Assembly (NCBI RefSeq): GCF_000717715.1
Contig: NZ_JOAI01000001.1
Span: 248,001-312,000, forward strand
Direction of reading: 5' to 3'
Length of the DNA: 64,000 bases
From: Streptomyces sp. NRRL B-24484
GTDB lineage: Bacteria; Actinomycetota; Actinomycetes; Streptomycetales; Streptomycetaceae
The position numbers were made by a program, and so were the translations under genes. Below are positions 36,512 to 46,346 of this stretch, piece after piece. The notes beneath the pieces were generated by a model, which saw only the letters and a program-made list of their open reading frames with translations, was not told where the DNA came from and ran no database searches. How positions within the stretch are numbered: the first letter of the stretch is position 1; each line of letters starts with the position of its first letter.

Positions 36512-36778
36512 CTAACGGGTCTGACGATCCGTCCGGCCGCAGCGGCCCCCCGGCGTGTCGGGGGCGGCGGCCGGGCGCCCGGGCGGAGCGGCCGCGGGGC
36601 CGCCGAGCTCGGCGAGGGCCGCCGCGGCCGCGGTGCAGGCCCGGGCGTCCCGGTCCGCCTGTTCGGCACCGCGTCTGGCCAGCGCCTGTCCGGCCGAGGC
36701 CTGCACCCCGAGGGCCGCGCCCAGGGCGAGGGCGGCGGCCGCCGCGCGGATCAGGACGGCACGGTGCAGGAACGGCAC
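36512..36778 (-). CDS. possible small secreted or membrane protein
   Basis: An 88-residue reading from GTG 36778 with GAGAGG 7 nt ahead. It begins FLHRAVLIRAAAAALALGAA, a charged then hydrophobic segment like a signal or anchor, followed by a region with two cysteines and an Ala/Pro/Gly-rich end. The frame is open further upstream to 36907, but that part has no ribosome site. Position between trpA and the MauE-like gene on the same strand is reasonable for a real small gene. Composition alone could produce such an open frame in GC-rich DNA, so I am not sure. Confidence 0.4.
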   Translation of the reverse strand: MPFLHRAVLIRAAAAALALGAALGVQASAGQALARRGAEQADRDARACTAAAAALAELGGPAAAPPGRPAAAPDTPGGRCGRTDRQTR

Positions 36779-36962
36779 GGGCGGGCCTCTCGACGGTCTG
36801 GGCGGTTGCGGGGTGCACGAACCACGGAGTGCGGACGGCACCGTCAACCCGTCCCTCCGCTCAACGCGGGTCAATCGCGCCCGATGCGCCGAGCGCCCAC
36901 TCTCCACTCGTCCGGGTGAACCGGAAGCCCGACCGGAGCACTCCGGGAGGCGCCGGGAACGT

Positions 36963-37000
36963 CGACGGCCCGCCGCCTCGGGCGAGGCGGCGGGCCGTCG
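36963..37000 (-). terminator. trp operon terminator hairpin
   Basis: Perfect 18-bp arms at 36963-36980 and 36983-37000 separated by GG, the longest uninterrupted stem in the window. It begins 19 nt after the trpA stop. Confidence 0.8.
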
Positions 37001-37019
37001 GTCGTACGACGGGCGGGGC

Positions 37020-37829
37020 CTACCGGCGGCGGACCCCGGCCGCGAGGTCGGCGGCGAGCGCCCGCACGGCGTCCAGCGCCGCGGCGGTGTCGCCCTCGGC
37101 GTCCAGGATGCGCTGGACGAAGGCCGAGCCGACGATCACGCCGTCCGCGAAGCCCGCGACCTCGGCCGCCTGGTCGGCGGTGGAGACGCCGAGGCCGACG
37201 CAGACCGGCAGGTCGGTGGCGGCCCGGGTGCGGGCGACCAGGTCCTCGGCGAGGTTGCCGACCTGGGCCCGGGTGCCGGTGACGCCCATGACCGCGGCGG
37301 CGTAGACGAAGCCGGAGCCGGCCGCGGTGACCTCGGCGAGGCGGGCGTCCTTGCTGCTGGGGGCGACCACGAACACGGTGTCCAGACCGTGCTCGCCCGC
37401 CGCCTTGCGCCACTCCTCGGACTCCTCGACCGGCAGGTCGGGCAGGATGCAGCCGGCACCGCCGGCCGCCGCCAGGTCGGCGGCGAACCGGGCGACGCCG
37501 TAGCGGTCGACCGGGTTCCAGTAGGTCATGACCAGGACGGCCGCCTCCGGGTGGGCGGCGGCGACCTCGGCGACGGTGTGCAGCACGTCCTTGATCCGGA
37601 CGCCGCCGCGCAGCGCGATGTCGTCGGCGGTCTGGATGGTCGGGCCGTCCAGCACCGGGTCGGAGTGCGGCAGGCCGATCTCGACGACGTCGCAGCCGCC
37701 CTCGATCAGGGCGCCGACCGCGGCGATGCCGCCGTCGACGGTCGGGAAGCCGGCCGGCAGGTAGCCGATCAGGGCGGCGCGGCCCTCCGCCTTCGCGGCG
37801 GCGAGGACGCTGCTGAGCTTGGATGCCAT
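37020..37829 (-). CDS. trpA: tryptophan synthase alpha subunit
   Basis: A 269-residue TIM barrel that splits indole-3-glycerol phosphate into indole and glyceraldehyde 3-phosphate. The catalytic Glu and Asp are in GGCDVVEIGLPHSDPVLDGP and the segment just after; GYLPAGFPTVDGG is the N-terminal signature, and the phosphate loop lies in GVTGTRAQ and VGLGVSTADQAAE. It follows trpB after a 2-nt gap, consistent with assembly of the alpha2-beta2 complex. Last gene of the trp unit. Confidence 0.96.
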   Translation of the reverse strand: MASKLSSVLAAAKAEGRAALIGYLPAGFPTVDGGIAAVGALIEGGCDVVEIGLPHSDPVLDGPTIQTADDIALRGGVRIKDVLHTVAEVAAAHPEAAVLVMTYWNPVDRYGVARFAADLAAAGGAGCILPDLPVEESEEWRKAAGEHGLDTVFVVAPSSKDARLAEVTAAGSGFVYAAAVMGVTGTRAQVGNLAEDLVARTRAATDLPVCVGLGVSTADQAAEVAGFADGVIVGSAFVQRILDAEGDTAAALDAVRALAADLAAGVRRR

Positions 37830-37831
37830 GG

Positions 37832-39079
<1,248 letters not shown>

Positions 39080-39126
39080 GGTGAAGCGTCCTTCTGGGTC
39101 GATGGGATGACAGGAGGGACGGCCGG

Positions 39127-39279
39127 TCAGCGGCCGTGCGTCCTGCGCCATCGACGGCCCGGCACCTGCCCGGGCTCGCAGCCGATCACGTAGCGCACCC
39201 GCCGCCCCAGCACCCGGCGTGCGGGCGCGCGGCAGCCGCGGGGGCGGCAGCCGGGGGCGAGGCGGGAGGCGAGTTTCAC
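39127..39279 (-). CDS. trpM: TrpM small protein
   Basis: A 50-residue basic protein, start GTG 39279, 8 nt after the trpC stop and 47 nt before trpB. It is rich in Arg and contains [18 protein letters not shown] and [14 protein letters not shown]. The latter matches my memory of TrpM, the small protein encoded between trpC and trpB in Streptomyces coelicolor, reported to modulate tryptophan biosynthesis and differentiation. Three cysteines could bind a metal or pair. A much longer open frame here, up to 39720, only runs antisense-frame through trpC and is not credible. Its mode of action is not known from sequence. Confidence 0.75.
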   Translation of the reverse strand: MKLASRLAPGCRPRGCRAPARRVLGRRVRYVIGCEPGQVPGRRWRRTHGR

Positions 39280-39287
39280 GGCAGCGG

Positions 39288-40094
39288 TCAGCCCTTGTGG
39301 CGCAGGGCCGGGTGGGCACCGGCGGCGACCAGGTCGGCCACCGCGGCCTTCGGGTCCCGGCCGGTCACCAGGGACTCGCCGACCAGCACCGCGTCGGCGC
39401 CGAGGTTGGCGTACTGGATGACGTCGAGCGGGCCGCGGACACCGGACTCGGCGACCTTGACGATCCCGGCCGGGATCGCGTCGACCACGTTGCCGAAGGT
39501 GTTGCGGTCCACCTCGAGGGTCTTGAGGTTGCGGGCGTTCACACCGATGATCTTCGCTCCGGCGTCCACCGCGCGGGCGATCTCCTCCTCGTCGTGCACC
39601 TCGACCAGCGGGGTGAGCCCGATCGACTCGGCCCGCTCGACGAGCGAGACCAGGGCCGGCTGGTCCAGGGCCGCGACGATCAGCAGGGCGAGGTCGGCGC
39701 CGTGCGCGCGGGCCTCCCACAGCTGGTACGCGGTGACGATGAAGTCCTTGCGGAGCACCGGGGTGTCGACCGCTGCACGGACCGCGTCGAGGTCCGCGAG
39801 GGAGCCGCCGAAGCGGCGCTGCTCGGTCAGCACGCTGATCGCGGCGGCGCCGCCGGCCGCGTAGTCCAGCGCCAGGGCGGCGGGATCGGCGATCGCCGCC
39901 AGTGCGCCCTTGGAGGGGCTGGAGCGCTTGACCTCGCAGATCACCCGGACGCCGTCGCCGCGCAGCGCGGCCACGCCGTCCTTGGCCACCGGTGCCTTGG
40001 CGGCGAGCTCCTTGAGCTCGTCCAGGGACACCTGGGCCTGTCGCTCGGCGAGGTCCTCACGGACCCCGTCGATGATCTCGTCGAGCACACTCAC
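39288..40094 (-). CDS. trpC: indole-3-glycerol phosphate synthase
   Basis: A 268-residue TIM barrel catalysing ring closure of CdRP to indole-3-glycerol phosphate. The catalytic lysine is in [12 protein letters not shown], a second in VLRKDFIV, and the phosphate site in SGVRGPLDV and AVLVGESLV. The glutamates of LVEVHDEEE are in place. The start is the GTG at 40094, with GGGGGC ahead. It heads the compact run trpC-trpM-trpB-trpA. There is no fused or separate trpF here; that isomerase step is supplied by PriA in the his operon. Confidence 0.96.
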   Translation of the reverse strand: MSVLDEIIDGVREDLAERQAQVSLDELKELAAKAPVAKDGVAALRGDGVRVICEVKRSSPSKGALAAIADPAALALDYAAGGAAAISVLTEQRRFGGSLADLDAVRAAVDTPVLRKDFIVTAYQLWEARAHGADLALLIVAALDQPALVSLVERAESIGLTPLVEVHDEEEIARAVDAGAKIIGVNARNLKTLEVDRNTFGNVVDAIPAGIVKVAESGVRGPLDVIQYANLGADAVLVGESLVTGRDPKAAVADLVAAGAHPALRHKG

Positions 40095-40376
40095 GCGAGC
40101 GCCCCCATGTCGTCTTATGGCTGGGTGCCGGGAGGTGCGGAGGACTCCGGACCCGCCCGGCCTGGCTGTGCGGTCAAAAACCTCGGGGGCGTTTCGCACG
40201 AACCGGTGAGGATGGTGTGCAGACGCGCCCCCGTTGGCCCTTCGATGGTATCGGGCGCGGGGGGCGCAAGGCGCATCCGCCCGGCGCGCGTCTCGCGGAG
40301 CGGACCACCCGGTGGTGCGCCGGCGGCGCCGGGTGGCGGGCGCACCGGACGGTCGCGGCACGACCGGAGGGGCAGG
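40095..40376 (-). promoter_or_regulatory. trpC leader region
   Basis: A 282-nt gap. On the minus strand a TACCAT hexamer (+ strand positions 40246-40251) is a possible -10, and a terminator-like structure follows it, listed separately. I looked for a tryptophan-rich leader peptide and found none. Confidence 0.4.
40176..40233 (-). terminator. terminator-like hairpin with T run ahead of trpC
   Basis: On the minus strand CGGGGGCG (40226-40233) pairs with CGCCCCCG (40184-40191), with an inner GCAC/GTGC pair, and AGG then TTTTT (40176-40180) follows directly. It is the only hairpin in the window with a T run. It may end transcripts from the DUF2752 gene or act as an attenuator 80 nt before trpC. 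Confidence 0.45.
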
Positions 40377-40808
40377 TCAGACCAGTGGCGGTGCCAGTCC
40401 GGCGCCCGCGGGCAGGTTGCGCAGCACGGTGAAGACCACCAGCGCCACGGCCAGCAGCACCGTCTGCGGGAGGGTGACGGCGAACCGCGGCGGCGGGCCG
40501 CCGGTGAGGGCGGCCCACAGCCAGCGGAGCCAGAACACCGCGGCCACCACGGCCAGCACCATGACCAGCAGGTTGTCGTGGCCGGCCGCGTTCAGGTCGC
40601 CGTGGGTCAGCGCGTGCACGCAGCGCAGGCCGCCGCAGCCCGGGCAGAACCAGCCGGTGGCCTGCAGCACCGGGCAGGTCGGGTAGTGGCCCGGCGCGTT
40701 GGGGTCGACCGCGGCGACGTACGCGGTGGGCAGCCCGACGGCCACCAGCGCCGCCAGCGGGCGGGCCAGCCGGCGGCCGAGCGGGGCGGGGAGGACGGGA
40801 GCGTTCAC
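40377..40808 (-). CDS. DUF2752 membrane protein
   Basis: A 143-residue protein with three transmembrane helices. The DUF2752 signature is present: YPTCPVLQATGWFCPGCGGL followed by RCVHALTHGDLNAAGHDN, with the CPxCG motif right before the second helix. The family has no settled function and is common as a short accessory gene in actinomycetes. The start is GTG 40808. GGAGG is 12 nt upstream, rather far, while GACAAT 7 nt ahead could be a -10 of a leaderless message. It follows the HGxxPAAW gene on the same strand. Confidence 0.85.
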   Translation of the reverse strand: MNAPVLPAPLGRRLARPLAALVAVGLPTAYVAAVDPNAPGHYPTCPVLQATGWFCPGCGGLRCVHALTHGDLNAAGHDNLLVMVLAVVAAVFWLRWLWAALTGGPPPRFAVTLPQTVLLAVALVVFTVLRNLPAGAGLAPPLV

Positions 40809-40882
40809 GCCGCCGATTGTCCTCCCCCGTCCGCCCGCTCCGGCGCAGGGCCGCGCGGCGGCCGTGGCGCGGCGGACGTGCG

Positions 40883-40917
40883 CGCGCCCCCGGTCACGGT
40901 GGGTGACCGGGGGCGCG
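40883..40917 (-). terminator. hairpin after the HGxxPAAW gene
   Basis: Perfect 15-bp arms at 40883-40897 and 40903-40917 with loop GGTGG, 28 nt past the stop at 40946. It suggests that DUF2752 is transcribed separately or after partial termination. Confidence 0.7.
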
Positions 40918-40945
40918 GCGCTGCGGCGCAGGTGGGGCGCAGGTG

Positions 40946-41203
40946 TCAGGCGGCGCTGACGGGGGTGCGCTCCTCGACGGCCGGGGCGGCCGCGGGGGCG
41001 AAGTTGGTGCTGGGCTGCCTGCCCATGCCGGCCATCGACATCGCCTTGCCGACCACGCCGGCGGCCACCACGATCACCAGGCCGACCACGACGAGCAGCA
41101 CGTTGGGGATGATCATGGCGACGCCGCTGACCGTGAAACCGATGAAAGCGATGGTCACGCCGGTCCAGGCGGCGGGAGTGTGGCCGTGCGCTGCTGCCGA
41201 CAT
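40946..41203 (-). CDS. HGxxPAAW-family small membrane protein
   Basis: An 85-residue protein. It opens MSAAAHGHTPAAWTGV, the motif that names the HGxxPAAW family, and has two transmembrane helices (about residues 16-32 and 35-51) ending in GKAMSMAGMG, then a 30-residue soluble tail. The family is found in the trp region of streptomycetes, but its role is unknown. AAGGAG lies 9-10 nt before the ATG at 41203. Conserved residues His and Trp close to the first helix suggest binding of a ligand or a protein partner at the membrane surface. Confidence 0.85.
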   Translation of the reverse strand: MSAAAHGHTPAAWTGVTIAFIGFTVSGVAMIIPNVLLVVVGLVIVVAAGVVGKAMSMAGMGRQPSTNFAPAAAPAVEERTPVSAA

Positions 41204-41314
41204 CTGCTGGTGCTCCTTGTTCTCCGGATCCCGGCCGGGCACCTCGGGGCGCTCGACGGGTTGACCCTTCCATTGTGCCGGGCCCTCACGCCCGTCCCCA
41301 AGGCGGGCCCCGGG

Positions 41315-41911
41315 TCAGTCGGTGGGATCTTCGCCACGGTCGAGGGCCTTCCACAGCTCCGCGGACCGGTCGGTGGGCCGCGGCCTGGCGGCCGCCTTCG
41401 CGGTCGGGGCCTCGTAGCGGGCGCCCATCGCCGGCCAGCTGCGGCCGGAGCGGACGGTCAGCATCCCGGCCAGCGCCAGCAGCACGCCGCCCACGGCGGC
41501 CACCCAGGGCCAGAGGGTCCGGCTGATCTGCCCGGCCTGGGCACCGGCCAGCGCGAGGCGTCCGGCGGCCTCCGCGTCCAGCCCCGCGGTGTCGGTGGCG
41601 CCGATCACCGCGCCGACGACCACACCGAGGCCGGCCACCGCGGCGAGCGCGCCGACCGCCGTGCGGGCGGCGCCGCGCACGGCGAAGACCGCGACGGCCG
41701 CGGCCAGGCCGGCCAGCGCGAGGCCGGTGGGCAGACCGGTCAGCTCGGAGCCGGTGACGCTGACCGCCAGCCGGCCGCCGGCCGTCCCGGCGACCACGCC
41801 CTCGGCCCAGGTCCGGCCGACGGAGGTCAGGACGAGCAGGGCGCCGACGGCGGTCAGCAGCAGCATCAGGGCGAGCGAGCGGCGGTCGGTCTTCGGTGCG
41901 GGAGAACTCAC
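41315..41911 (-). CDS. Trp-biosynthesis-associated membrane protein (TIGR02234-like)
   Basis: A membrane protein of 198 residues with four helices, starting at SLALMLLLTAVGALLVLTS. SVGRTWAEG after the first helix and SRTLWPWVAAVGGVLLALAG near the last are typical of the TIGR02234 family, always found near actinobacterial trp genes and of unknown function; the conserved tryptophans lie at helix ends. The start is uncertain. GTG 41911 puts the first helix close to the N-terminus as in relatives I know; ATG 42016 has a better ribosome site (GGGGAC) and would add 35 Pro-rich residues; GTG 42088 has none. The C-terminal tail is cytosolic and ends SAELWKALDRGEDPTD. Confidence 0.8.
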   Translation of the reverse strand: MSSPAPKTDRRSLALMLLLTAVGALLVLTSVGRTWAEGVVAGTAGGRLAVSVTGSELTGLPTGLALAGLAAAVAVFAVRGAARTAVGALAAVAGLGVVVGAVIGATDTAGLDAEAAGRLALAGAQAGQISRTLWPWVAAVGGVLLALAGMLTVRSGRSWPAMGARYEAPTAKAAARPRPTDRSAELWKALDRGEDPTD

Positions 41912-42091
41912 CCGACCAGTGTCGCCGACGGCCGGCGCGGGCCGGACGGCCGGGTCCCGGTACGGGGCGCGGGGTGCACCACCAGGGGGCATCACGGCTT
42001 GCCCGGTCATCGTCATGATGTCCGTCCCCGGACTGCGCAGTTCCCCGCGCCCCCACCCCGCGCCCCTGGGGGTGCGCCGTGAAGACACTCC

Positions 42092-42556
42092 CTACGCCGG
42101 TTCGCGGGGGAAGCCGCCGGTGGCGACGACCAGCGTCAGCCCCGGCAGCTGCACGGGCAGGTCCTCGCCGAACGGGATCCGCTCGGCGAGGTGGTAGGCG
42201 CCCGCGGGCCGGGGCTCCGAGTGCACGGTGCAGACGCCCTCGGCCGGGTCGACCACCACGCACACCGGAACGCCGTGCCCGGCGTACCGGCGCAGCCGCT
42301 CGGCGAAGCCGCCGTGCGGGCCGGCGGCGGGGACGACCTCCAGCACCGCTTCGAGGTCCGGCCACGCCCAGTGGCCGCGGCCGTCCGGCCGGGCGCCCTC
42401 GCCGACCACCACCAGGTCGGGGGCGCGGCCCGGGCGGGCGCCGGACGGGTCGAGCACCGCGTCGGGGACGGCGGCGCCGCGGCCCGCCAGCTGGTCCTCG
42501 ATCTGGCGGGCGGCGTCGAGGACGATGGCCCGCCGGGCCGCACCGCGGGGGGTCAC
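42092..42556 (-). CDS. Uma2-family putative endonuclease-like protein
   Basis: A 154-residue protein of the Uma2 (DUF820) PD-(D/E)xK fold. APDLVVVGEGARP holds the first acidic residue, DLEAVLEVVPAAG the second, and RLRRYAGHGVPVCVVVDPAEG is the diagnostic helix-strand, where the usual lysine before RYA is arginine. The C-terminal beta part (EPRPAGAYHLAERIPFGEDL) is complete. Typical members are about 190 residues, so the N-terminal part is short. No target or partner is known. It sits between trpE and the TIGR02234 gene, on the same strand, an unusual insertion into the trp region. Confidence 0.75.
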   Translation of the reverse strand: MTPRGAARRAIVLDAARQIEDQLAGRGAAVPDAVLDPSGARPGRAPDLVVVGEGARPDGRGHWAWPDLEAVLEVVPAAGPHGGFAERLRRYAGHGVPVCVVVDPAEGVCTVHSEPRPAGAYHLAERIPFGEDLPVQLPGLTLVVATGGFPREPA

Positions 42557-42678
42557 GACGGCCGTCCCGGCCGAGCTGCGGCCGCGGCGGGCCGGGGCGT
42601 GACGGCGGCGGGCGCGGTCGTGGCGGTCGTGGCGGTGGCGGTCATGGCGGCGGCCCTCCCTCCGCGGGATCGACTACC

Positions 42679-44196
42679 TCACGATACCGGCGGGCGCAGC
42701 GTGTTGGCCGTGGCCACGGCGCGCAGCACGGCGGCCGCCTTGTTGCGGCACTCGGTGTCCTCGGAGTGCGGGTCGGAGTCCGCGACGACGCCGGCGCCCG
42801 CCTGCACGTAGGCGGTGCCGTCGCGGAGCACGGCGGTGCGGATGGCGATCGCGGTGTCCGAGTCCCCGGCGAAGTCCAGGTAGCCGACGCATCCGCCGTA
42901 CAGTCCGCGGCGGGTGGGCTCCAGCTCCTCGATGATCTGCATGGCGCGCGGCTTGGGGGCGCCGGAGAGGGTGCCGGCGGGGAAGCAGGCGGTGAGCACG
43001 TCGAAGGCCGTCCGTCCCTCGGCGACCCGGCCGGTGACCGTGGAGACGATGTGCATGACGTGGCTGTAGCGCTCGACCGACATGAAGTCGACGACCTCGA
43101 CGCTGCCCGGCTCGCAGACCCGGCCGAGGTCGTTGCGGCCGAGGTCGACCAGCATCAGGTGCTCGGCGCGCTCCTTGGGGTCGGCGAGCAGTTCGGCGGC
43201 GAGTTCGGCGTCCTCGTGCGGGGTGGCGCCGCGGTGCCGGGTGCCGGCGATCGGGTGCAGCATCGCCTCGCCCTCGCTCACCTTGACCAACGCCTCCGGG
43301 CTGGAGCCGACGACGTCGAAGCCGCCCTCCGCGGTGCCGTCCGGCCCGGGGAAGCGGAAGAGGTACATGTAGGGGCTGGGGTTGGTGGTGCGCAGCACCC
43401 GGTACACGTCGAGCGCGGAGGCCGGGCAGGGCGCCTCGAAGCGCTGCGAGGGCACCACCTGGAAGGCCTCGCCGGCCCGGATCCGCTCCTTGATCGTCTC
43501 GACGGCGGCCCGGTACGGCGCGCCGCCGAACGGCGAGTGCGCCTCGGCGGCGGTCGGGGTGAAGGTGGCCAGGCCCGGGTCGACCGGCTTCAGCAGGTCG
43601 GCCTCCATGGCGTCGAGGCGGGCCACGGCGTCCGCGTACGCCTCGTCGACACCGCTCGCCAGGTCGTTGTGGTTGACCGCGTTCGCGATCAGCAGCACGG
43701 CGCCGTCGACGTGGTCGAGGACGGCGAGGTCGGTGGCGAGCAGCAGCGTCAGCTCGGGGAGCCTCAGGTCGTCGGGGGTGAGGTTCGGCAGCTTCTCCAG
43801 CCGGCGGACGACGTCGTAGCCGAGGTAGCCGACCATGCCGCCGGTGAGCGGCGGCAGGCCGTCGTCGGTGTGCCGCGGGGTGTGCAGGGCGGCGAGGGCG
43901 GCGCGCAGCACCTCCAGCGGGTCGCCGGTGGTGGGGATGCCGACCGGCGGGGTGCCGTGCCAGCGGGCGTTGCCGTCCGGGTCGGCGGTGAGGGTGGCGG
44001 CGCTGCGGACGCCGACGAAGGAGTACCGGGACCAGCTCCGGCCCTGCTCGGCGGACTCCAGCAGGAAGGTGCCGGGGCGCTCGCCGGCGAGACTGCGGTA
44101 CAGCCCGATCGGGGTGAGGCCGTCCGCGAGGAGCCTGCGGGTGACGGGGATGACCCGGGTGTCGGCGGCGAGCTTGCGGAAGACCTCGATATCCAT
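42679..44196 (-). CDS. trpE: anthranilate synthase component I
   Basis: A 505-residue enzyme making anthranilate from chorismate with ammonia from the glutamine amidotransferase TrpG, which is not in this window. The feedback region [18 protein letters not shown] near residue 46 contains the LLES motif that binds tryptophan, so inhibition by Trp is expected. The active site is [20 protein letters not shown], and [18 protein letters not shown] 44196 has no clear ribosome site; the 133 nt before it, after hisI, hold no leader peptide with Trp codons that I could find. It is the first trp gene of the minus-strand run. Confidence 0.96.
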   Translation of the reverse strand: MDIEVFRKLAADTRVIPVTRRLLADGLTPIGLYRSLAGERPGTFLLESAEQGRSWSRYSFVGVRSAATLTADPDGNARWHGTPPVGIPTTGDPLEVLRAALAALHTPRHTDDGLPPLTGGMVGYLGYDVVRRLEKLPNLTPDDLRLPELTLLLATDLAVLDHVDGAVLLIANAVNHNDLASGVDEAYADAVARLDAMEADLLKPVDPGLATFTPTAAEAHSPFGGAPYRAAVETIKERIRAGEAFQVVPSQRFEAPCPASALDVYRVLRTTNPSPYMYLFRFPGPDGTAEGGFDVVGSSPEALVKVSEGEAMLHPIAGTRHRGATPHEDAELAAELLADPKERAEHLMLVDLGRNDLGRVCEPGSVEVVDFMSVERYSHVMHIVSTVTGRVAEGRTAFDVLTACFPAGTLSGAPKPRAMQIIEELEPTRRGLYGGCVGYLDFAGDSDTAIAIRTAVLRDGTAYVQAGAGVVADSDPHSEDTECRNKAAAVLRAVATANTLRPPVS

Positions 44197-44329
44197 GGAG
44201 CGGGCACCGTTCGGAGGAGGAAGGGCGGGCGGGCTGCTGGCTGGTCGTGCGGGTGCCGGCGTGCGGCTGCCGGCCTGGCGGGCACCGGGCGGCTCGGGGC
44301 CGGTGGAGCGCCGCGGGGCCGGGGGAAGG

Positions 44330-44713
44330 CTAGCGGGCGACGGGCAGGACGTCCGCGTCGAAGCAGGTGCGGTCACCGGTGTGGCAGGCGGCGCCGGTCT
44401 GGTCGACCTTCACCAGCAGGGTGTCGCCGTCGCAGTCCAGCGCGACGGAGACGACCCGCTGGACGTGGCCGGAGGTGTCGCCCTTCACCCAGTACTCGTT
44501 GCGGCTGCGGCTCCAGTAGGTGCAGCGGCCGGTGGTCAGGGTGCGGTGCAGCGCCTCGTCGTCCATCCAACCGAGCATCAGCACCTCGCCGGTGTCGTGC
44601 TGCTGCGCGATGGCGGGGAGCAGGCCGTCGGCGGTCCGCTTGAGGCGGGCGGCGACGGCCGCGTCCAGGGCGGTGCTGCCGGGGGCTGCGGGAGTGGTGG
44701 ACATGCGGACCAT
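44330..44713 (-). CDS. hisI: phosphoribosyl-AMP cyclohydrolase
   Basis: A 127-residue enzyme opening the purine ring of PR-AMP, third step of histidine synthesis. [20 protein letters not shown] and [18 protein letters not shown] are the signature, and the zinc/magnesium ligands are [14 protein letters not shown] and RTCFD. It is the stand-alone actinobacterial form, not fused to HisE. I favour ATG 44713 because GGGAG lies 8 nt ahead; ATG 44704 is possible. It is separated from the main his operon (51-57 kb) and precedes trpE, a co-location of his and trp genes. Confidence 0.94.
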   Translation of the reverse strand: MVRMSTTPAAPGSTALDAAVAARLKRTADGLLPAIAQQHDTGEVLMLGWMDDEALHRTLTTGRCTYWSRSRNEYWVKGDTSGHVQRVVSVALDCDGDTLLVKVDQTGAACHTGDRTCFDADVLPVAR

Positions 44714-44798
44714 TCTCGCAGCTCCCGTCGGGCCCGGTGATCGCTGTTCGGGGAGTGGTCACCTGCCGTCCGCCCCGGGGCGTCCGGCTCGCGGGCGG

Positions 44799-45278
44799 TC
44801 AGCCGGCGCCGGGGCTCTCGCAGCCATCCGGCCAGACCACCCGGACGTCCAGGCCCGCCCGGCGGGCCCGGGCCACCACCCGGGCCGGCTCGCTGCCGGA
44901 ACCGCCGTCCCAGACCGCGATCAGCTCGTCCACCATGCCCACCAGGGCCGGGCCGGTCTCCTCGCCCGGTCCGCCCGCCTCGGCCGCGGCCAGCCGGTGC
45001 ACGGCGTTCGCCGAGTTCAGCAGCCGGCGGCGGGTGTCGCGGCAGCCCTCGCCCGCGAAGGCGCCGGCCCTGGCCTCCGCGGCGGACAGCAGCACCTCGA
45101 TCCGCCCGCCGTGGTCGAGGACGGACTGCGCGAACCAGGTGTCCGGCCCGGGCCGCAGCCGGCCGACGCCGACCAGGTCGTGGGCGCCGTGCGCGGTGAC
45201 GAGGTGCCAGAGTTCGCCCCGGACGAGCATCTCGGTCAGGTCCGAGAGGCGTTCGTGCCCGATGATTCCGACTCGCAT
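44799..45278 (-). CDS. hypothetical protein, Rossmann/SLOG-like
   Basis: A 159-residue soluble protein. It begins [13 protein letters not shown], a strand-glycine-loop beginning, and ends with a strand pair ([15 protein letters not shown] and [11 protein letters not shown]). In SLOG-superfamily proteins the middle motif, here [19 protein letters not shown], holds the nucleotide-derived ligand, so I suspect that fold. Cysteines occur at EGCRDTRR and DGCESPG. No membrane segment or signal. I would not assign an enzymatic function. It is divergent from the thiamine-binding-family gene at 45399, with 120 nt between them. Confidence 0.6.
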   Translation of the reverse strand: MRVGIIGHERLSDLTEMLVRGELWHLVTAHGAHDLVGVGRLRPGPDTWFAQSVLDHGGRIEVLLSAAEARAGAFAGEGCRDTRRRLLNSANAVHRLAAAEAGGPGEETGPALVGMVDELIAVWDGGSGSEPARVVARARRAGLDVRVVWPDGCESPGAG

Positions 45279-45398
45279 GAGAAGTTGACCCCTAGTACGG
45301 GTCGTGCCGCCCCCAGCGTACCCACCGCTGCCGGGGCGGCCGCGACCGATGCCGGAGCAACAGCAGACGGGCCGACACGGGCCGGGAACGAGGACGGG

Positions 45399-45713
45399 AT
45401 GATCGTGGCCTTCTCCGTCACGCCGCTGGGCATGGGCGAGGACGTCGGCGAAGCGGTGGCAGCGGCCGTGAAGGTGGTCCGCGACAGCGGGCTGCCCAAT
45501 CGGACGGACGCGATGTTCACCAGTATCGAGGGCGGGTGGGACGAGGTGATGCCGGTGGTGCGGGCGGCGATCGAGGCGGTGAAGGCCTACAGCAGCCGGG
45601 TCAGCACCGTGATCAAGATCGACGACCGGGCCGGGGTGAGCGGCGGCCTGACCGCCAAGGTCGAGACCGTGGAGCGGTACCTCGCGGCGATGGAGGACCG
45701 CGGCGGCGAGTAG
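45399..45713 (+). CDS. MTH1187/YkoF-family thiamine-binding protein
   Basis: A 104-residue ferredoxin-like protein. [20 protein letters not shown] and [25 protein letters not shown], with [23 protein letters not shown], are the DUF77 signature; members form tetramers and bind thiamine or a related pyrimidine at the subunit interface. The reading is complete at normal size. GGACGG is the only sequence before ATG 45399 that resembles a ribosome site. It follows a divergent promoter gap and precedes a membrane-anchored gene on the same strand. Confidence 0.82.
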   Translation: MIVAFSVTPLGMGEDVGEAVAAAVKVVRDSGLPNRTDAMFTSIEGGWDEVMPVVRAAIEAVKAYSSRVSTVIKIDDRAGVSGGLTAKVETVERYLAAMEDRGGE

Positions 45714-45778
45714 CGGTGATCCGCTGACGGCCGGCCCGGCGGCGGGCCAGAATGGGCGGGGAGCCTAGGGGGGTCGGG

Positions 45779-46297
45779 GTGGAGCAGGGGCGCAGGCGGG
45801 CGGCCGTGGCGGTGGCCGCCGCAGTGGTGCTGGCGGTCGTGCTGGCCGTGGTGCTGTGGCCGGACGGCCGCCACCGGGCGGCCCTTCCCCCGCCGGCCCC
45901 GAGCAGCTCCCCGCCCGGCCCGTCGCCGAGCCCGACGAAGAACCTGCCGTACCCCTGGTTCACGCCCGGGACGTGCTTCGACCACCCGCAGCTCAGCGAG
46001 GTGATCACCCGCGCCGAGGAGCGGCCCTGCGGGCAGCCGCACGACGGCGAGGCGATCGCGGACGTCCTGCTCCCCGAGGGGCTGACCAGCGACGTGCAGA
46101 TCGGGCGGGCGATGCGGGAGCTGTGCGCGGCACCGCTCGCCGAACGGCAGCAGCGGCAGGGCGGCGGCGGGCCGTACTACGGCTTCCCTCTGGGGCCGTA
46201 CCTGCAGTACTACGAGCAGGGCATGCGGGACGCGACCTGCACCATGACCACCAGCAACCGCCAGCACGGCCCCAAACTGACGGGCCGTCTGCGGTAG
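45779..46297 (+). CDS. membrane-anchored septum-formation-like protein
   Basis: A 172-residue protein starting at GTG 45779, 5 nt after AGGGGGG. A hydrophobic helix, AAVAVAAAVVLAVVLAVVLW, occupies the first 30 residues, followed by a Pro/Ser linker. The outer domain begins TPGTCFDHPQLSEVI and continues RPCGQPHDGEAIADVLLP, the pattern of the septum-formation (PF13845-type) family, in which two cysteines and a His recur. ELCAAPL and DATCTMTTS add two more cysteines. The family name is historical and gives no biochemical role. A longer start at 45752 has no ribosome site. Confidence 0.7.
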   Translation: MEQGRRRAAVAVAAAVVLAVVLAVVLWPDGRHRAALPPPAPSSSPPGPSPSPTKNLPYPWFTPGTCFDHPQLSEVITRAEERPCGQPHDGEAIADVLLPEGLTSDVQIGRAMRELCAAPLAERQQRQGGGGPYYGFPLGPYLQYYEQGMRDATCTMTTSNRQHGPKLTGRLR

Positions 46298-46323
46298 GGG
46301 GCGCCACCCCGGGGTGGCGCCCC
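46298..46323. terminator. 26-bp palindrome between convergent genes
   Basis: GGGGCGCCACCCC and its exact complement, starting on the base after the TAG of the upstream gene; it can fold on either strand and lies 23 nt before the end of the convergent gene. Confidence 0.7.
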
Positions 46324-46346
46324 TGAGGTGCGTCCCGGCGCCGTCC

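Noticed and set aside
39280..39720. Upstream extension of the trpM frame through trpC
   Set aside because: Arg/Gly/Pro-rich shadow translation; only the last 50 codons resemble a known protein.
44197..44329. Possible Trp leader peptide or attenuator before trpE
   Set aside because: No start followed by tandem TGG codons and no convincing terminator in the 133 nt.
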